Shown piece after piece: positions 50,061 through 60,752 of a stretch of DNA of 64,000 bases (its first letter is position 1; each line of letters opens with the position of its first letter). Below the pieces are notes generated by a model. The model saw nothing but the letters and a program-made list of their open reading frames with translations. It searched no databases and had not been told where the DNA came from. The stretch spans positions 197,088,076-197,152,075 of the forward strand of contig CM022298.1 in assembly GCA_011799875.1 (NCBI GenBank), written 5' to 3'. The position numbers were made by a program, and so were the translations under genes. Source of the DNA: Thinopyrum elongatum. Its lineage: Eukaryota; Streptophyta; Magnoliopsida; Poales; Poaceae.

Positions 50061-50672
50061 CTAATAATCCCTCCTGGGGGCAGTATTCCGCCAGCCCCTC
50101 GCCAGCAGCTCCCTGGTGCGCGGCGTCTTCCCAGTGCGGAGGCAGTACTCCGCCTCCTCCGCCTCGCAACGCTTGATGTACCGATCTGCCTCTTGCTGGC
50201 GGATGAGCGTGAACGATCTTGCCATTTTGTTGGGCGCCCACCGGAGCTCCTCGTCGGTGGCACGCTAGAGCTTATCGACCCACCTCCATGCAGCGATGAG
50301 GCGCCTAGCGCCTTTGACCTTCCTCGCGAAGTACCCGTCTTCGTACACCTCCTCCGCATAATGACGCGCCCGCCCCCAAAGCTCCACCGCCTCCTTTTTC
50401 CAGGCGGCATCACGGGCTTCACAGGCCGCCTGGTACCTGGCTTCCTCCTCTGCCATCTCCTTCTTGAATGCCACTTGCCTGGCTTTCTCAGCCGGCAGCA
50501 GCGACTTCCACAGACAAAGATTGTACTGGCCCCAAAACCAATCCAAATTTAGGTGGTCCAGCGCAACCTCGTCCGACGGCTCGTAGGGGTCCTCCTCGTC
50601 GCTGCTCTTTGACTGAGCGTCCTCGGGGGGCGGCGACTCCTCGTCGGCATGTGGGCAGATCGGCGGCGCCAT
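50061..50672 (-). pseudogene. Acidic, coiled-coil protein gene of element D (reverse), one TAG stop
   Basis: A 203-codon reverse frame starts MAPPICPHADEESPPPEDAQ, has an acidic stretch (SSDEEDPYEPSDE), then LDWFWGQYNLCLWKSLLP and long charged helices (EMAEEEARYQAACEARDAAW). TAG at 50265-50267 interrupts it, and the same frame continues with MARSFTLIRQQEADRYIKR and ends RRDY-stop at 50061. The C-terminal half resembles helical proteins often carried by Triticeae CACTA elements, but I cannot name the family. It converges with the preceding gene. A TATA-like AATAAATA lies upstream at about 50758-50765. Confidence 0.6.
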
Positions 50673-50754
50673 GGTAGAGAGTTGAGAGAGAGAGAGAGAG
50701 AGGGCGAGCGAGGGGAGGATGTAGATGAGAATGCAGGCGGGACGATGTGAGCAA

Positions 50755-50775
50755 GCTAGTATTTATTGGCGGCCG
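50755..50775 (-). promoter_or_regulatory. TATA/CCAAT-like promoter of reverse gene
   Basis: On the reverse strand GCCGCCAATAAATACTAGC lies about 90 bases upstream of the ATG at 50672, with a GA-rich leader ((GA)n at about 50684-50703) between. Plausible core promoter; not proven. Confidence 0.4.
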
Positions 50776-51069
50776 GAATCTAGATCGACGGGAACAGTAC
50801 ACACGCCGATCATCAGAATTTATGAGTACTGTAGTTTGAATTACACACGATTCCTGTAGCAAAATCCGTGTGTGAACTTAATAGCTGACGGTTTCCAATA
50901 CAGAACCGTGTCCGATTAATAACCCACGCCACTCACCTTCCAAACCTTGAGGCGCGAAATAGAGTGCCAATCGTGTGGGGGCCGGTTGTCTTGCCTGATC
51001 TTTACATTTTCTTTTTTGAACACCAGATATTAACATCGTATATGATTTTTTAACTCGCACACAAGCACA

Positions 51070-53740
51070 CAAAAATATGATTTTTCAAACCGTTATGGTT
51101 AGCCGTTGCATGTAGATGCAGTTCAAATTTGAATTACGGTCATTAAATCACTAGAAAATCACTTAAATGTCTTTAAAAGGTCAAATGACCCCTTGAATTT
51201 TCCAAATTTTCACATGATAGTTGTATTAGTGCATGTTAAATGTAGAAAAAATTTGAAGGCCATAAGAGGAAGCTATCTCATGTTCGTCATCAAACATACA
51301 TTGTTCCCTCTCGGAAACACGAGCCTTCTAGTGAGTTGCTACGGTTTGTGAGGGGTGTGTGTCCAAACTTTCGTCAAACAGGCCAATTTTTTTAACACAT
51401 CATCTTGGTGGCATGACATTACATCAAGCAAGGTTTCATGTTTTCTGATCATTTTTTAATTTTTTGGAATTAAAATGCCATGGCACTCCATGCATGTGTC
51501 CATGCCGTGAGACCAATATGTTTGAAAATTCCATCTAATTTACTGCACATGGAATTAACTCGCACACAAGTACAAAAATATGATTTCCGTTATGCTTAGC
51601 TGTTGCATGTAGATGTAGTTCAAATTTGAATTATGGTCATTAAATTGCTAGAAAATCACTTAAATGTTTTAAATGGTCAAACGACCCCTAGAATTTTCCA
51701 AATTTTCACATGACAGTTGTATTAGTGCATGTTAAATGTAGAAAAAATTTGAAGGCCGTAAGAGGAAGCTATCTCCCGTTCGTCATCAAACATGCATTGT
51801 TCCCTCTCAGAACCACGAGCCTTCTAGTGAGTTGCTCCGGTTTTGTGAGGGGTGTGTGTTCAAACTTTCGTCAAACAGGCCAATTTTTTTACCACATCAT
51901 CTTGGTGGCATGACATTACATCAAGCAAGGTTTTTTCTGATCATTTTTTAATTTTTTGGAATTAAAATGTCATGTCACTCCATGCATGTGTCCATGCCGT
52001 GAGACCAATATGTTTGAAAATTACTTCTAATTTACTGCACATGGAATTAACTCGCATACAAGTACAAAAATATGATTTTTCAAATCGTTATGGTTAGCTG
52101 TTGCATGTAGATGTAGTTCAAATTTGAATTACGGTCATTAAAGGGCTAGAAAATCACTTAAATGTCTTTAAAAGGTCAAATGCCCCCTAGAATTTTCCAA
52201 AATTTGACATGACAGTTGTATTAGTGCACGTTAAATGTAGAAAAAAATTGAAGGCCGTAAGAGGAAGCTATCTCCTGTTCGTCATCAAACATGCATTGTT
52301 CCCTCTCGGAACCACGAGCCTTCTAGTGAGTTGCTCCGGTTTGTGAGTGGTGTTTGTCCAAACTTTCGTCAAACAGGCCAATTTTTTTACCACATCATCT
52401 TGGTGGCATGACATTACATCAAGCAAGGTTTCATGTTTTTTTGATCATTTTTTAATTTTTTGGAATTAAAATGCCATGGCACTCCATGCATGTGTCCATG
52501 CCGTGAGACCAATATGTTTGAAAATTCCTTCTAATTTACTACACATGGAATTAACTCGCACACAAGTACACAAATATGATTTTTCAAACCATTATGGTTA
52601 GCTGTTGCATGTAGATGTAGTTCAAATTTGAATTACGGTCATTAAATGGCTAGAAAATCACTTAAATGTCTTTAAAAGGTCAAATGACCCCTGAATTTTT
52701 CAAAATTTTCATATGACAGTTGTATTAGTGCATGTTAAATGTAGAAAAAAAATTGAAGGCCGTAACAGGAAACTATCTCCCGTTCGTCATCAAACATGCA
52801 TTGTTCCCTCTCGGAACCACAAGCCTTCTAGTGAGTTGCTCCGGTTTGTGAGGGGTGTGTGTCCAAACTTTTGTCAAACATGCCAATTTTTTAACCCCAT
52901 CATCTTGGTGGCATGACATTATGTCAAGCAAGGTTTCATGTGTTTCTGATCTTTTTTTAATTTTTTGGAATTTAAATGCCATGGCACTCCGTGCATGTGT
53001 CCAGGGTGTGAGATCAATATGTTTGAAACTTCCTTCTAATTTACTGCACATGGAATTAACTCGCACACAAGTATGATTTTTCAAATCGTTATGGTTAGCC
53101 GTTGCATGTAGATGTAGTCCAAATTTGGATTACAGTAATTAAATGGCTAGAAAATCACTTAAATGTCTTAAAAAGGTCCAATGACCCCTGAAATTTTCCA
53201 AATTTTGACACGATAGTTGTATTAGTGCACGTTAACTGTAGAAATTTTTTGAAGCTCGTAAGAGGAAGCTATCGCTCGTTCGTCATCAAACATGCATTGT
53301 TCCCTCTCGGAACCATGAGCCTTCTAGTGAGTTGGTTCGGTTTGTGAGGGGTGTGTGTCCAAACTTTCGTAAAAAATGCCAAATTTTTTACCACATCATC
53401 TTGGTGGCATGACAGTACATCAAGCAAGGTTTCATGTGTTTCTGATCTTTTTTTATTTTTTTGGAATTTAAATGCCATGGCACTCCATGCTTAATTGTGT
53501 CATAGCCGTGAGACCAATATGTTTGAAAATTCCTTCCAATTTACTGCACATGGAATTAACTCGCACACAAGTACACAAAATATGACTTTTCAAACCGTTA
53601 TGGTTAGCTGTTGCATGTACATGTAGTTCAAATTTGAATTACGGTCATTAAATGGCTAGAAAATCACTTAAATGTCTTAAAAGGTCAAATGACCCCTGAA
53701 ATTTTCCAAAATTTGACATGACAGTTGTATTAGTACTACA
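51070..53740 (+). repeat. Tandem array, at least five ~500-bp units
   Basis: The word GTTCAAATTTGAATT (or close variant) occurs at 51120, 51618, 52116, 52620, 53117 and 53626, spacing 497-509. Each unit also carries GTTCCCTCTCGGAACCACGA, a GCAAGGTTTCATG word and AACTCGCACACAAGTAC. Several units have a short frame beginning MTVV or, in reverse, MAFKFQK, but the frames differ between units, so I see no conserved product. The array sits directly before the promoter of the Ala-rich gene and is homologous to the array in element C. Confidence 0.95.
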
Positions 53741-53868
53741 AATTTTCTCGTACATTTAAAACACCATCCGTTGCCACTTTACTCCAAATTTGTCTTTCAC
53801 AGCTAATAAAAAATATGAACAACATCACACACAGTTTTTTGTAGGAACCGTTTGCGATGAAAATTCCT

Positions 53869-53979
53869 GGGTCTATTTAAGTCTTCCTCCTTAAGCTTCG
53901 CCGGCTCGTCTGCTCCAGTGCCGGCAACCCCCGAATCCATGAATCCCGATCCCCATTCCCGCAACCCCTTCTTGCAAAG
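53869..53979 (+). promoter_or_regulatory. Core promoter and leader of the Ala-rich gene
   Basis: TATTTAAG at about 53873-53880 lies about 100 bases before ATG 53980, after the tandem array and a TTTGCGATGAAAA word. An equivalent position upstream of the C gene has related sequence (16075-16140 versus 53757-53825). Confidence 0.45.
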
Positions 53980-54660
53980 ATGATGCCGTGGAAACGCTTC
54001 GTGAAGGCCCGTACGGTGGCCGCGTTCTCCCCGAGCGCCGCCGCCTGTGCCGAGAGCGCGGCCGCTTACGCCGAGAGTGCCGCCGCATCCGCATTGAGTG
54101 TGGCCGCATCTGTCGAGAGGGCATCTGCGGCAGCCGACAGGGCAGCTGCAGCAGCCAAGACGTCTGCAGCTGCTTCTGCGACAGCGGTTGCAAACACCGA
54201 GAGCGCTCGAGCTGCCGTCCGTGCCGCCGATGTCGCCCTGGCCCGGGTCATGGCCATCCACGCTAAGATATTCCAGGCCACCTCGGAATCCAGCATGCAA
54301 CCCACGTCTGAAAAGGCGGCGGTGGCCATGGAGCACCTGCTTCCTCATGAGATCACCGAGCGGGAGCTGGAGATGTAGGAGGCGGCGGAGATCGAGGAGT
54401 GCCGGGAGGAGGAGTTGCACGTGGCCGAGGTCGAGGTAGAGAAGAGTCTGTCCAGCGAGGAATCGGCGGTGGAGTACCAACGCAAGCTCTGGCGCATCCA
54501 CTACTACGAGTACTACAACCTTGAGGGCGGTGCCGAGGATGAGGATAAGGATGAGGACGAGGAGGCGGTCGACTTCAGCAGGGGGGACGCGGAGTCCACC
54601 AACGGCGGCATGTCGCCAGGACAAGTCATCGACATCTCATCTCACACCGGCGATGCATAG
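53980..54660 (+). pseudogene. Ala-rich, acidic-tailed protein gene of element D, one TAG stop
   Basis: The frame encodes MMPWKRFVKARTVAAF, then about 90 residues of Ala/Ser/Glu repeats (ACAESAAAYAESAAASA and similar, roughly seven-residue spacing) compatible with a long helix. Next come LARVMAIHAKIF and HLLPHEITERELEM. TAG at 54376-54378 interrupts. The same frame resumes with EECREEELHVAEVEVEKSL, YQRKLWRIHYYEYYN and an acidic tail (EDEDKDEDEE), ending at 54660. Without the stop it would be 226 residues. No known domain. The reverse frame (53803-54624) is the GC-rich shadow. Confidence 0.6.
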
Positions 54661-55174
54661 GCCAGCGCGGCGGCGGATTTGTTAAAATTATGCCTACTTA
54701 GGCTTTGTTTTTAATGTTGGTCTTTTGTTAGAGCAATGTTTAGGTCAATTGGCTCTGTTTAATTACTAAAATTGCTCGATTCAGTAAGTGTGGTCTATGT
54801 GCTGTACGCTCTTTTGTGTGCCCAAATTAGCAAGCGATGTTAAATTATGCAATGACGTGGATGAGGACAGTACCCGGGGAAATTTCCACCAAAATTTGAA
54901 TTATCAAACTCATCCCATACGCGTAAGGCAGAAGAATCATTTGCGATGCACACAATCGTTCAAAGTGAATGGTGTCCGGCGGCATCGCGCGCAAAGTTTC
55001 CCTCCACATTTCGAATTTTTTTGCCTATCGCCGAAATATCTACCCCCGCCCCCTTCCCGACCCCCTTTTCTTCCCGACCACAAGTCACATTTCCCCTATT
55101 TCCTCCTTCCTTCCTTCTGAAGCTATAGCCGCTTCCTCGCTCTCACCGTCTTGCATCCTACCGCCGGGGTCGCC

Positions 55175-56528
55175 ATGGTCTTCTTCAATGACCTTTCCAG
55201 CGGTTCCTCCTCCTCCGACGAATTTTTCAGCACCCAGGTATGCCTCTCTTCTCTCTCTCTCTCGGGTTATGACTTGGAATGAAGGATTTTAATCCGGCGG
55301 TCAATTTGAGTCATTTCTTCCTCTTGTAGCTCCCTAGGACCATCAGATGCAACGAATGGAGCGGGGTGGCTGAAGATCTGCCTGCTCGTTGTCACCATCA
55401 ATCTCCATGCGTGAAGCTTGTTGCGTTTGGATCTATGGATAGTGGGAGGAAGTTTCTGGCATGTGCAGAGAAGGTTAGCCCCTCTTTCATTGTTACAAAT
55501 CATTTGTTAGATGTGATTCAGACACTGTCACGGTCCCAACCCATTCATACCACACCTTCAACCAAACGCATCCTAAGACAGTGTCACAGTTTGTACCTAG
55601 TATCTAAAAATATTGCCATCTCATCAGCGGTGCCATTAGAAAATTATTTGGCACCGCTTCAGCAGTTTGTGCAGCCAACTTTGGTCCACACATTCGAGCA
55701 GCCAAGCAGTAAAATACTAAATCTTTATGGCACGAAGGAACTGGGCATCGGAGCAACTAGGTGCTCCGGAGTCTGGGTCCCTGATTTTTTTCCGCTGCAT
55801 CGGCTCGCCAGTGCAGGGCACTGGTGCGAAATGTGGCAACTGTTGTCTTTACACCGGTTTTAGCATACATAGTGGACGGCCTTAGTGCTATTAGTTCTAT
55901 GTTACTAAATTTGTGCATGTACACACCTGTTAGTATCAATTTAATGTCATCCAAACACTGTCACTATGCTGTTGCAGTTATATTTAGCTTCCTCATAAAA
56001 TGTTCAATTTGTTATTTATAGTACATGAGTAAGAACTTGTAGCGTTGTTGTAGTTAATTATAGCTTCTGATGTTTCAGAATTTGGTTGTTTTCTCAGTAG
56101 CAATTAATTCATTTGCACATTGATCTTTTTGAGAAGATATGTCATAATTAACCTGTTTCTTAAATTTTTCAAAATAGGTATTGGTGATTTTCTATGTTGC
56201 TATAAACCCATTTCCCTTACAATTGTTACTGATCTTGTTTTAAATATTATAGGATGAACGGAAGTGTTCTTACTTGGAGTGGGTTGATCAAGAGTGGCCA
56301 CGATCTTTGAAGATGTGCCTAGCAAAGCTCTGGAGCATGTATGAGGAAGAGAACAGAGGTAGGCTTAGAGAAAGTGTTGTCAACGCTGAAGAATATTTGA
56401 AGATGCGGGATAAAAAGAGGAAGGTGGAGAATGAGCTTAGATTTTTTAAATCAGACTTTGCTAAGATGGTGTTGGCGAAGGAGGAGGCACTTTCCCAGTT
56501 GGCCAGTGCAAAAATAGGTTCTTACTGA
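55175..56528 (+). CDS. GRF-type zinc-finger protein with coiled-coil tail
   Basis: Three exons with GT/AG borders: 55175-55237 (MVFFNDLSSGSSSSDEFF), 55330-55473 and 56253-56528. Exon 2 carries IRCNEW, ARCHH, SPCVKLVAF and GRKFLACAEK. Exon 3 opens CSYLEWVDQEWP, which together give a spaced Cys/His pattern with the G-R-K/R-F signature of GRF zinc fingers (single-stranded nucleic acid binding in characterised proteins such as topoisomerase III and APE2). The tail is a coiled coil (MRDKKRKVENELRFF). The frame ends at TGA 56526, but the downstream +2 frame continues LTELKAEVDKTSL and stops at 56571, so a small indel near 56515 probably truncated the last ~18 residues. It may otherwise be intact. 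Confidence 0.65.
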
Positions 56529-56954
56529 ACTGAAAGCTGAGGTGGATAAGACGAGCCTGGATGATCTCGATTAGGGAAATGAATATATTGTTCTAATATT
56601 GTTCTTATGAAGCTGAACTAGCTATATGATGTACTGTGTTGTTTTCAGGTAGCTATCGTACTATGATGTTAAAATATATTTATGTTCCTGATATGAAATT
56701 GGCAAACAGCTGTTTAATATGAAATGTGGATTTGTGTAATACTGGAATTATTAATTCTAAACTAATAAACCTGCTAAATGGGTCTTGGAACTTTGCAAAT
56801 GGTTCGAGCAGTAAAAGCGCTTGTGATGGATAGCCCAATGCCAAACACTTTTCTTCATCAAATCTTGTGTGATGTAGTTGAATAAAAGCAAACGGTTAAC
56901 CGAGGCAGAGCGTGTGTGATGGTTACACCTATCACACACGAGCCTATACATAAA

Positions 56955-57180
56955 ACTGTGTGGGATGTACATACGAACGGAAACGGTTTCCCTGGATTGA
57001 CTGTGTGGGATGTACATACGAACGGAAACGATTTCCCTGGATTGACTGTGTGGGATGTACATAAGAACGGAAATGTATTCCTTGGATTGACTGTGTGGAA
57101 TGTACATAACAAACAGAAACGTTTGTTTGGGACTGACTTTGTGGGATGTACTTACGAATGGAACCGATTGGGCCTGTATA
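56955..57180 (+). repeat. 45-bp subterminal repeats of element D, right
   Basis: ACTGTGTGG starts at 56955, 57000, 57045 and 57090, with a variant near 57134: exact 45-base spacing, five units, each with GTACATACGAACGGAAA. The same unit appears twice in C (18413, 18458). Confidence 0.9.
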
Positions 57181-57310
57181 ATCGTTTTGCCGAGCGTGTG
57201 TGGCCGAAGGGCCTATCCCCGACGGTTTCTGGGTCATGTGGGAAGGACCCCCTATCGCCCACACTCACTTGGCGACGGTTCCAAATACCATCGCGGAAAG
57301 GGGTTAAAAG

Positions 57311-57340
57311 CCATTTGTATAGCACCTCGCTGTACCAGTG
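57311..57340 (+). repeat. Right terminus of element D
   Basis: CATTTGTATAGCACCTCG, then TGTACCAGTG. The inverse matches the left terminus of F at 23738 almost perfectly. Confidence 0.8.
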
Positions 57341-60298
57341 GCAGGATGAACAGAGAGCATGATGATCGTTTACCCAGGTTCGGGCCACGTTTGAGGTGTA
57401 ATACCCTACTCCTGCTTGGTTGTATTGAGAATGTGGAAGCACAAATACAAGGAGCGCTTTCCCCCGCAAGGCGCAAGGGGAAGGCAGCTACACGAGCAAG
57501 TGTGTGTGGAGTTTTAATGGGTTCAAACCCCTGTAATGGTTGCCCTAGTCCTCCTTTTATAGCTCAAGAGGTTACCAAAGTGGCAAAAAGGGAATTACAT
57601 CATGATTGGATAGCAAACAGTGCTATCATACGTAACTCTGCTAGTTAGGACAAAGAGAATTTAATGCACCGCTAGGTGTCGTGAGGAGGAGAAGCCCCAT
57701 CAAGGATGTTGCACCGCTTACTTAGCTAACTCCTATTATCTTGACACGCTACTTGGACGGGTGTCGATAAAGGTAATATTCCTTCCAGCATGCTGACACG
57801 TGCCAACAAACTCCACCTAACTGTCTGCAGGGTCGACACCTCATCGATCGGCAACCAGCTAGCTAGTGAGGTGGACCGCTGGAGGTTGGCGGAGGTTTGC
57901 CTACCTCGGAGCTTGATGGATCTTCGCCTTGCCAGCTCGCCCTTGCCGGCAAAGGTTACTTCAGTGGTTGATCTTTGAGGCTTGTTTTGAGCCTTGGTCT
58001 TCTTGATGCGCTCCTTAGCCTCCCAAAGAGCTGCTTCTTTGATTTGGAAACTTCTTCATAGCTTGTCGTCTTTGATCTTGAGCTGGCATCCGGCGAGCTC
58101 CCTTGCCGGGGATGCCGTCACTGCCCATGCATAAGTACAGGGTACTAATGGCCCCATTCTTAGTGCACTGACAGGAGCCCCCGGGCCTGGGCCACACACG
58201 CATTTGAGGCATCGTTGGGCTAGGCTCAAAAACTTGCACGGGCACACGTGGCGGAGAACAACTACCGTAATCTTCTCCTGCAATCTGTAATCATGACGGT
58301 TTCTGCTGACGCATGTCCAGTCTGCGCATTAAATGCGGGTTGTGGGAGAGTGGACTGCTGCGGTTACTTGCGGTAGTGCGCCTGTAAAAGGCCTGGATAG
58401 GGTGAACGGCGAAGAGCGAGCCCCCTCGCGCCTTCCCCATAAGAAGGTAACTGCGAGGAGGCGCTGCTCATTCGCCCCTATTCACCCCCCGCTTCATCTT
58501 CTCTTCCCTACCAGAACTGCTCCTGCCGCCGCTACCGCCGCTGCCGCTCTCACATCAAACTGTTCTTCCTTCTCCTCCTCTATCCCCCAATGGCGCCTAA
58601 GAAGGCCGCCACTGCCAAGGGGAAGAAGGTGGCCAAGACGCTCGACCCCAAGGTGGAGAAGAAGAAGGAACTGGAGATGGAGAGGCGGTGGAGAGAGAAT
58701 GTTGTTTTCTAGCCGGCGCCTTTGACGTCCAACACTCTGATTGAGAGGTATGCATACACGTGGGGAAGGGAGACGGAGGATCATGGATCCCCCAAGGTCA
58801 TCCCCCATGGTCCCAAGGCACCATCGGACTCTTACGCATTCTTCTGCACGTACTTCTATTGTGGCCTGTCTCCCCCATTTTTGGATTTCTTCTGCGAGGT
58901 GATGTCCGCTTTCGGGTTCAGACTTCTGGATTTAACCCCCAACGCAATGACATGCCTAGCAGTTTTCGCACATTTTTGCGAAAACTTTGTCGGGGTTGTT
59001 CCCAATGTGGATTTGTTCCGTCATTTCTACGCCCCCCGGATTGAGGACAAATCATTGTCCGGGAGCGTGACATGGATTCCACGGGGGAAGAAGGACCAAA
59101 GGGATTATCTCCCCGGGAAGTTTCACGGCAAATGGGATTAGTAGAGAGGAAACTGGTGTTGGATTCAAGAGAAGAAATGTCCTGCCTTCTGCTTGCCGTG
59201 GACAAAGAGGATTGAACATGGCGACCAATGGAGCAAATTTGGCGCTACTGAGAAGAAATTCCACCCAGTACTGAACAGAATCGCTCGCTTGAGAAGTGCC
59301 AGCCTGACCGTGGAAATGTTGGGAGCCGGCTTCCTCTGGCGCCGCATTGCTCCGTTGCAGCAAAGGAACATGTTTGCTTGGGAGTACCAGAATGCTACTG
59401 ACAGAATGTAGTTGTACCCTGGGTGCGGCAACAACTTGGCTGTCATGGGACATGCCTGGCTCTGCCAGAACTGTTCCGGAAGACCGACACGTTCCATTTG
59501 CCGGCCAAAGTTGTACCGTTGCACATCAACTCCACGAGGAGTGCCATCTTGGCATGGATGCCCGAGTGCACCACCAAAGGGGTCAAGGAGACTGGAAACT
59601 GCCCAAGCTGGAAGATGAAATGGAGTGGGCCTCCAACCTGGCGGAAGTGGCTTCTCGGAAAGAGACGGATCTCGTTAGGGCCACCACCAGCCCGGAGCTC
59701 CAAGTCCAAGCCCCCATCTTCCCAACAAGAACTTGCCGGGGAAGACGAGGTCCCTCGGCTGTCAAGCTTGCCCCCACCAATCATCAAGAGGACCAGAGAA
59801 TCTCGCCTGCCTCCTAAATATGACATGAATGCCCTCCCCGAATCTGATGAGGAGTAAGCAAATCCTTCATTTCTTCCAATTCATGCTCTAATTCTTGCCC
59901 ATTTGCTCATTCTGAATTGATTTTATTCGTGTCTCGGGAACGAAGAACCACTTTTGCAATGAGCGAAGCGGGTTAAGCTTTCAGCAGAGCATGGCTCTTC
60001 GACAAATGCTGGGCAGGGGACACCGGCGACTAATGCCACGGATGCTAGCCCCCAGCCCAGCCCTTCACATGAGAGTGTGCCACCAACCCAGCCAGATGTC
60101 ACCAGTACTGAAGTTTCTTCTCCTGACTCTGACAAGGAGATGGGAAAGTACCACCAAGAAGAGGAGCGCCAAGAGGCAGATCCCGTCATGGGGTCCCCGT
60201 CAACCATCGTTCCAGAGATTGCCTCTCCGGCAAGGGCGTCCACCGACGAACCTGTCCACACTGGTGCCACCCTGTCAACAGGGAGTGTTGAGGGTAGT
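57341..60298 (+). mobile_element. Gypsy-type retroelement fragment with Transposase_28-like gene
   Basis: The first part (57341-58560) is LTR- or leader-like and non-coding, including a CCCAGGTTCGGGCC word that also occurs in R1. A damaged gene follows at 58590-59857, and further coding-like sequence (about 59980-60298) is cut by a gypsy LTR starting at 60299. No LTR pair was found. Confidence 0.55.
58590..59857 (+). pseudogene. Putative gypsy-type transposon protein (Transposase_28-like), degraded
   Basis: The frame starts MAPKKAATAKGKK (basic) and continues through SPPFLDFFCEVMSAFGF, LDLTPNAMTCLAVFAHFCENF and VVPNVDLFRHFYAP, which match the pattern of the plant family annotated as putative gypsy-type transposon (Pfam Transposase_28, from memory), thought to be gag-like. 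Later motifs are FLWRRIAPLQQR and, after a frameshift between about 59420 and 59470, LPELFRKTDTFHLP and HINSTRSAILAWMPE. TAG codons at 58710, 59139, 59142 and 59409 break the first frame; no TAA or TGA occurs in it. It ends PESDEE-TAA at 59857. Confidence 0.65.
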
Positions 60299-60752
60299 TG
60301 ATGACCCACAAGTATAGGGGATCAATCGTAGTCCTTTCAATAAGAGTGTTAAACCCAACGAGGAGCAGAAGGAAATGACAAGTGATTTTCAGCAAGGTAA
60401 TTTCTGCAAGCACTGAAATTATCGGTAACAGGTAGTTTGATAGCAAGATAATTTGTAACAAGCAAGTAACGGTAATGGTAAATAAAGTGCAGAAAGGTAG
60501 CCCAATCCTTTGAATGGCAAATGACAGGCCAAAACGGTCTCAGATAGTAAGCAAAGCGTTCTTGAGGGCACACGGGAATTTCATCTAGTCACTTTCATCA
60601 TGTTGGTTTGATTCCCGTTCGCTACTTTGATAATTTGATATGTGAGTGGACCGGTGCTTGGGTGCTGTTCTTACTTGAACAAGCCTCCCACTTATGATTA
60701 ACCCCCTCGCAAGCATCCGCAACTACAAAAGAAGTATTAAGATAAAATCTAA
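60299..60752 (-). mobile_element. Gypsy LTR fragment (end of LTR), reverse strand
   Basis: Starts TGATGACCCACAAGTATAGG, the inverse of a ...GGGTCATCA LTR end, and is homologous to 21416-21740 further on. Element E interrupts it at 60753. The remainder lies beyond the window. The preceding gtagt (60294-60298) would be one copy of its target duplication. Confidence 0.75.

Larger units (their letters stand above)
48119..57340 (+). mobile_element. CACTA-type element D with four gene-like regions
   Basis: The left end CACTACTGCAGGATGC at 48119 is preceded by gca (48116-48118). The right end TGTACCAGTG at 57340 is followed by gca (57341-57343), a candidate 3-bp duplication. Inside, in order: 84-bp subterminal repeats (48317-48600), a forward gene (48934-49695), a convergent reverse gene (50061-50672), a ~500-bp tandem array (51070-53740), an Ala-rich forward gene (53980-54660), a GRF zinc-finger gene (55175-56528), 45-bp subterminal repeats (56955-57180) and a terminus like those of C, E and F. 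The two termini match each other poorly beyond CACT, so D may be chimeric. Confidence 0.6.

Noticed and set aside
51070..53740. CRISPR-like or satellite array
   Set aside because: Units of about 500 bp are directly adjacent without spacers, the context is a plant transposon and no cas gene exists. It is treated as an intra-element tandem repeat.
53803..54624. Reverse frame of 273 residues over the Ala-rich gene
   Set aside because: Antisense of a GCC/GCG-rich coding repeat, which is automatically open. Promoter-like sequence and the acidic tail favour the forward strand.
23738..57340. One giant element joining the F left end to the D right end
   Set aside because: The termini match well, but the sequence after 57340 does not continue the gypsy polymerase gene interrupted at 23737, and gca at 57341 matches the flank at 48116 instead.
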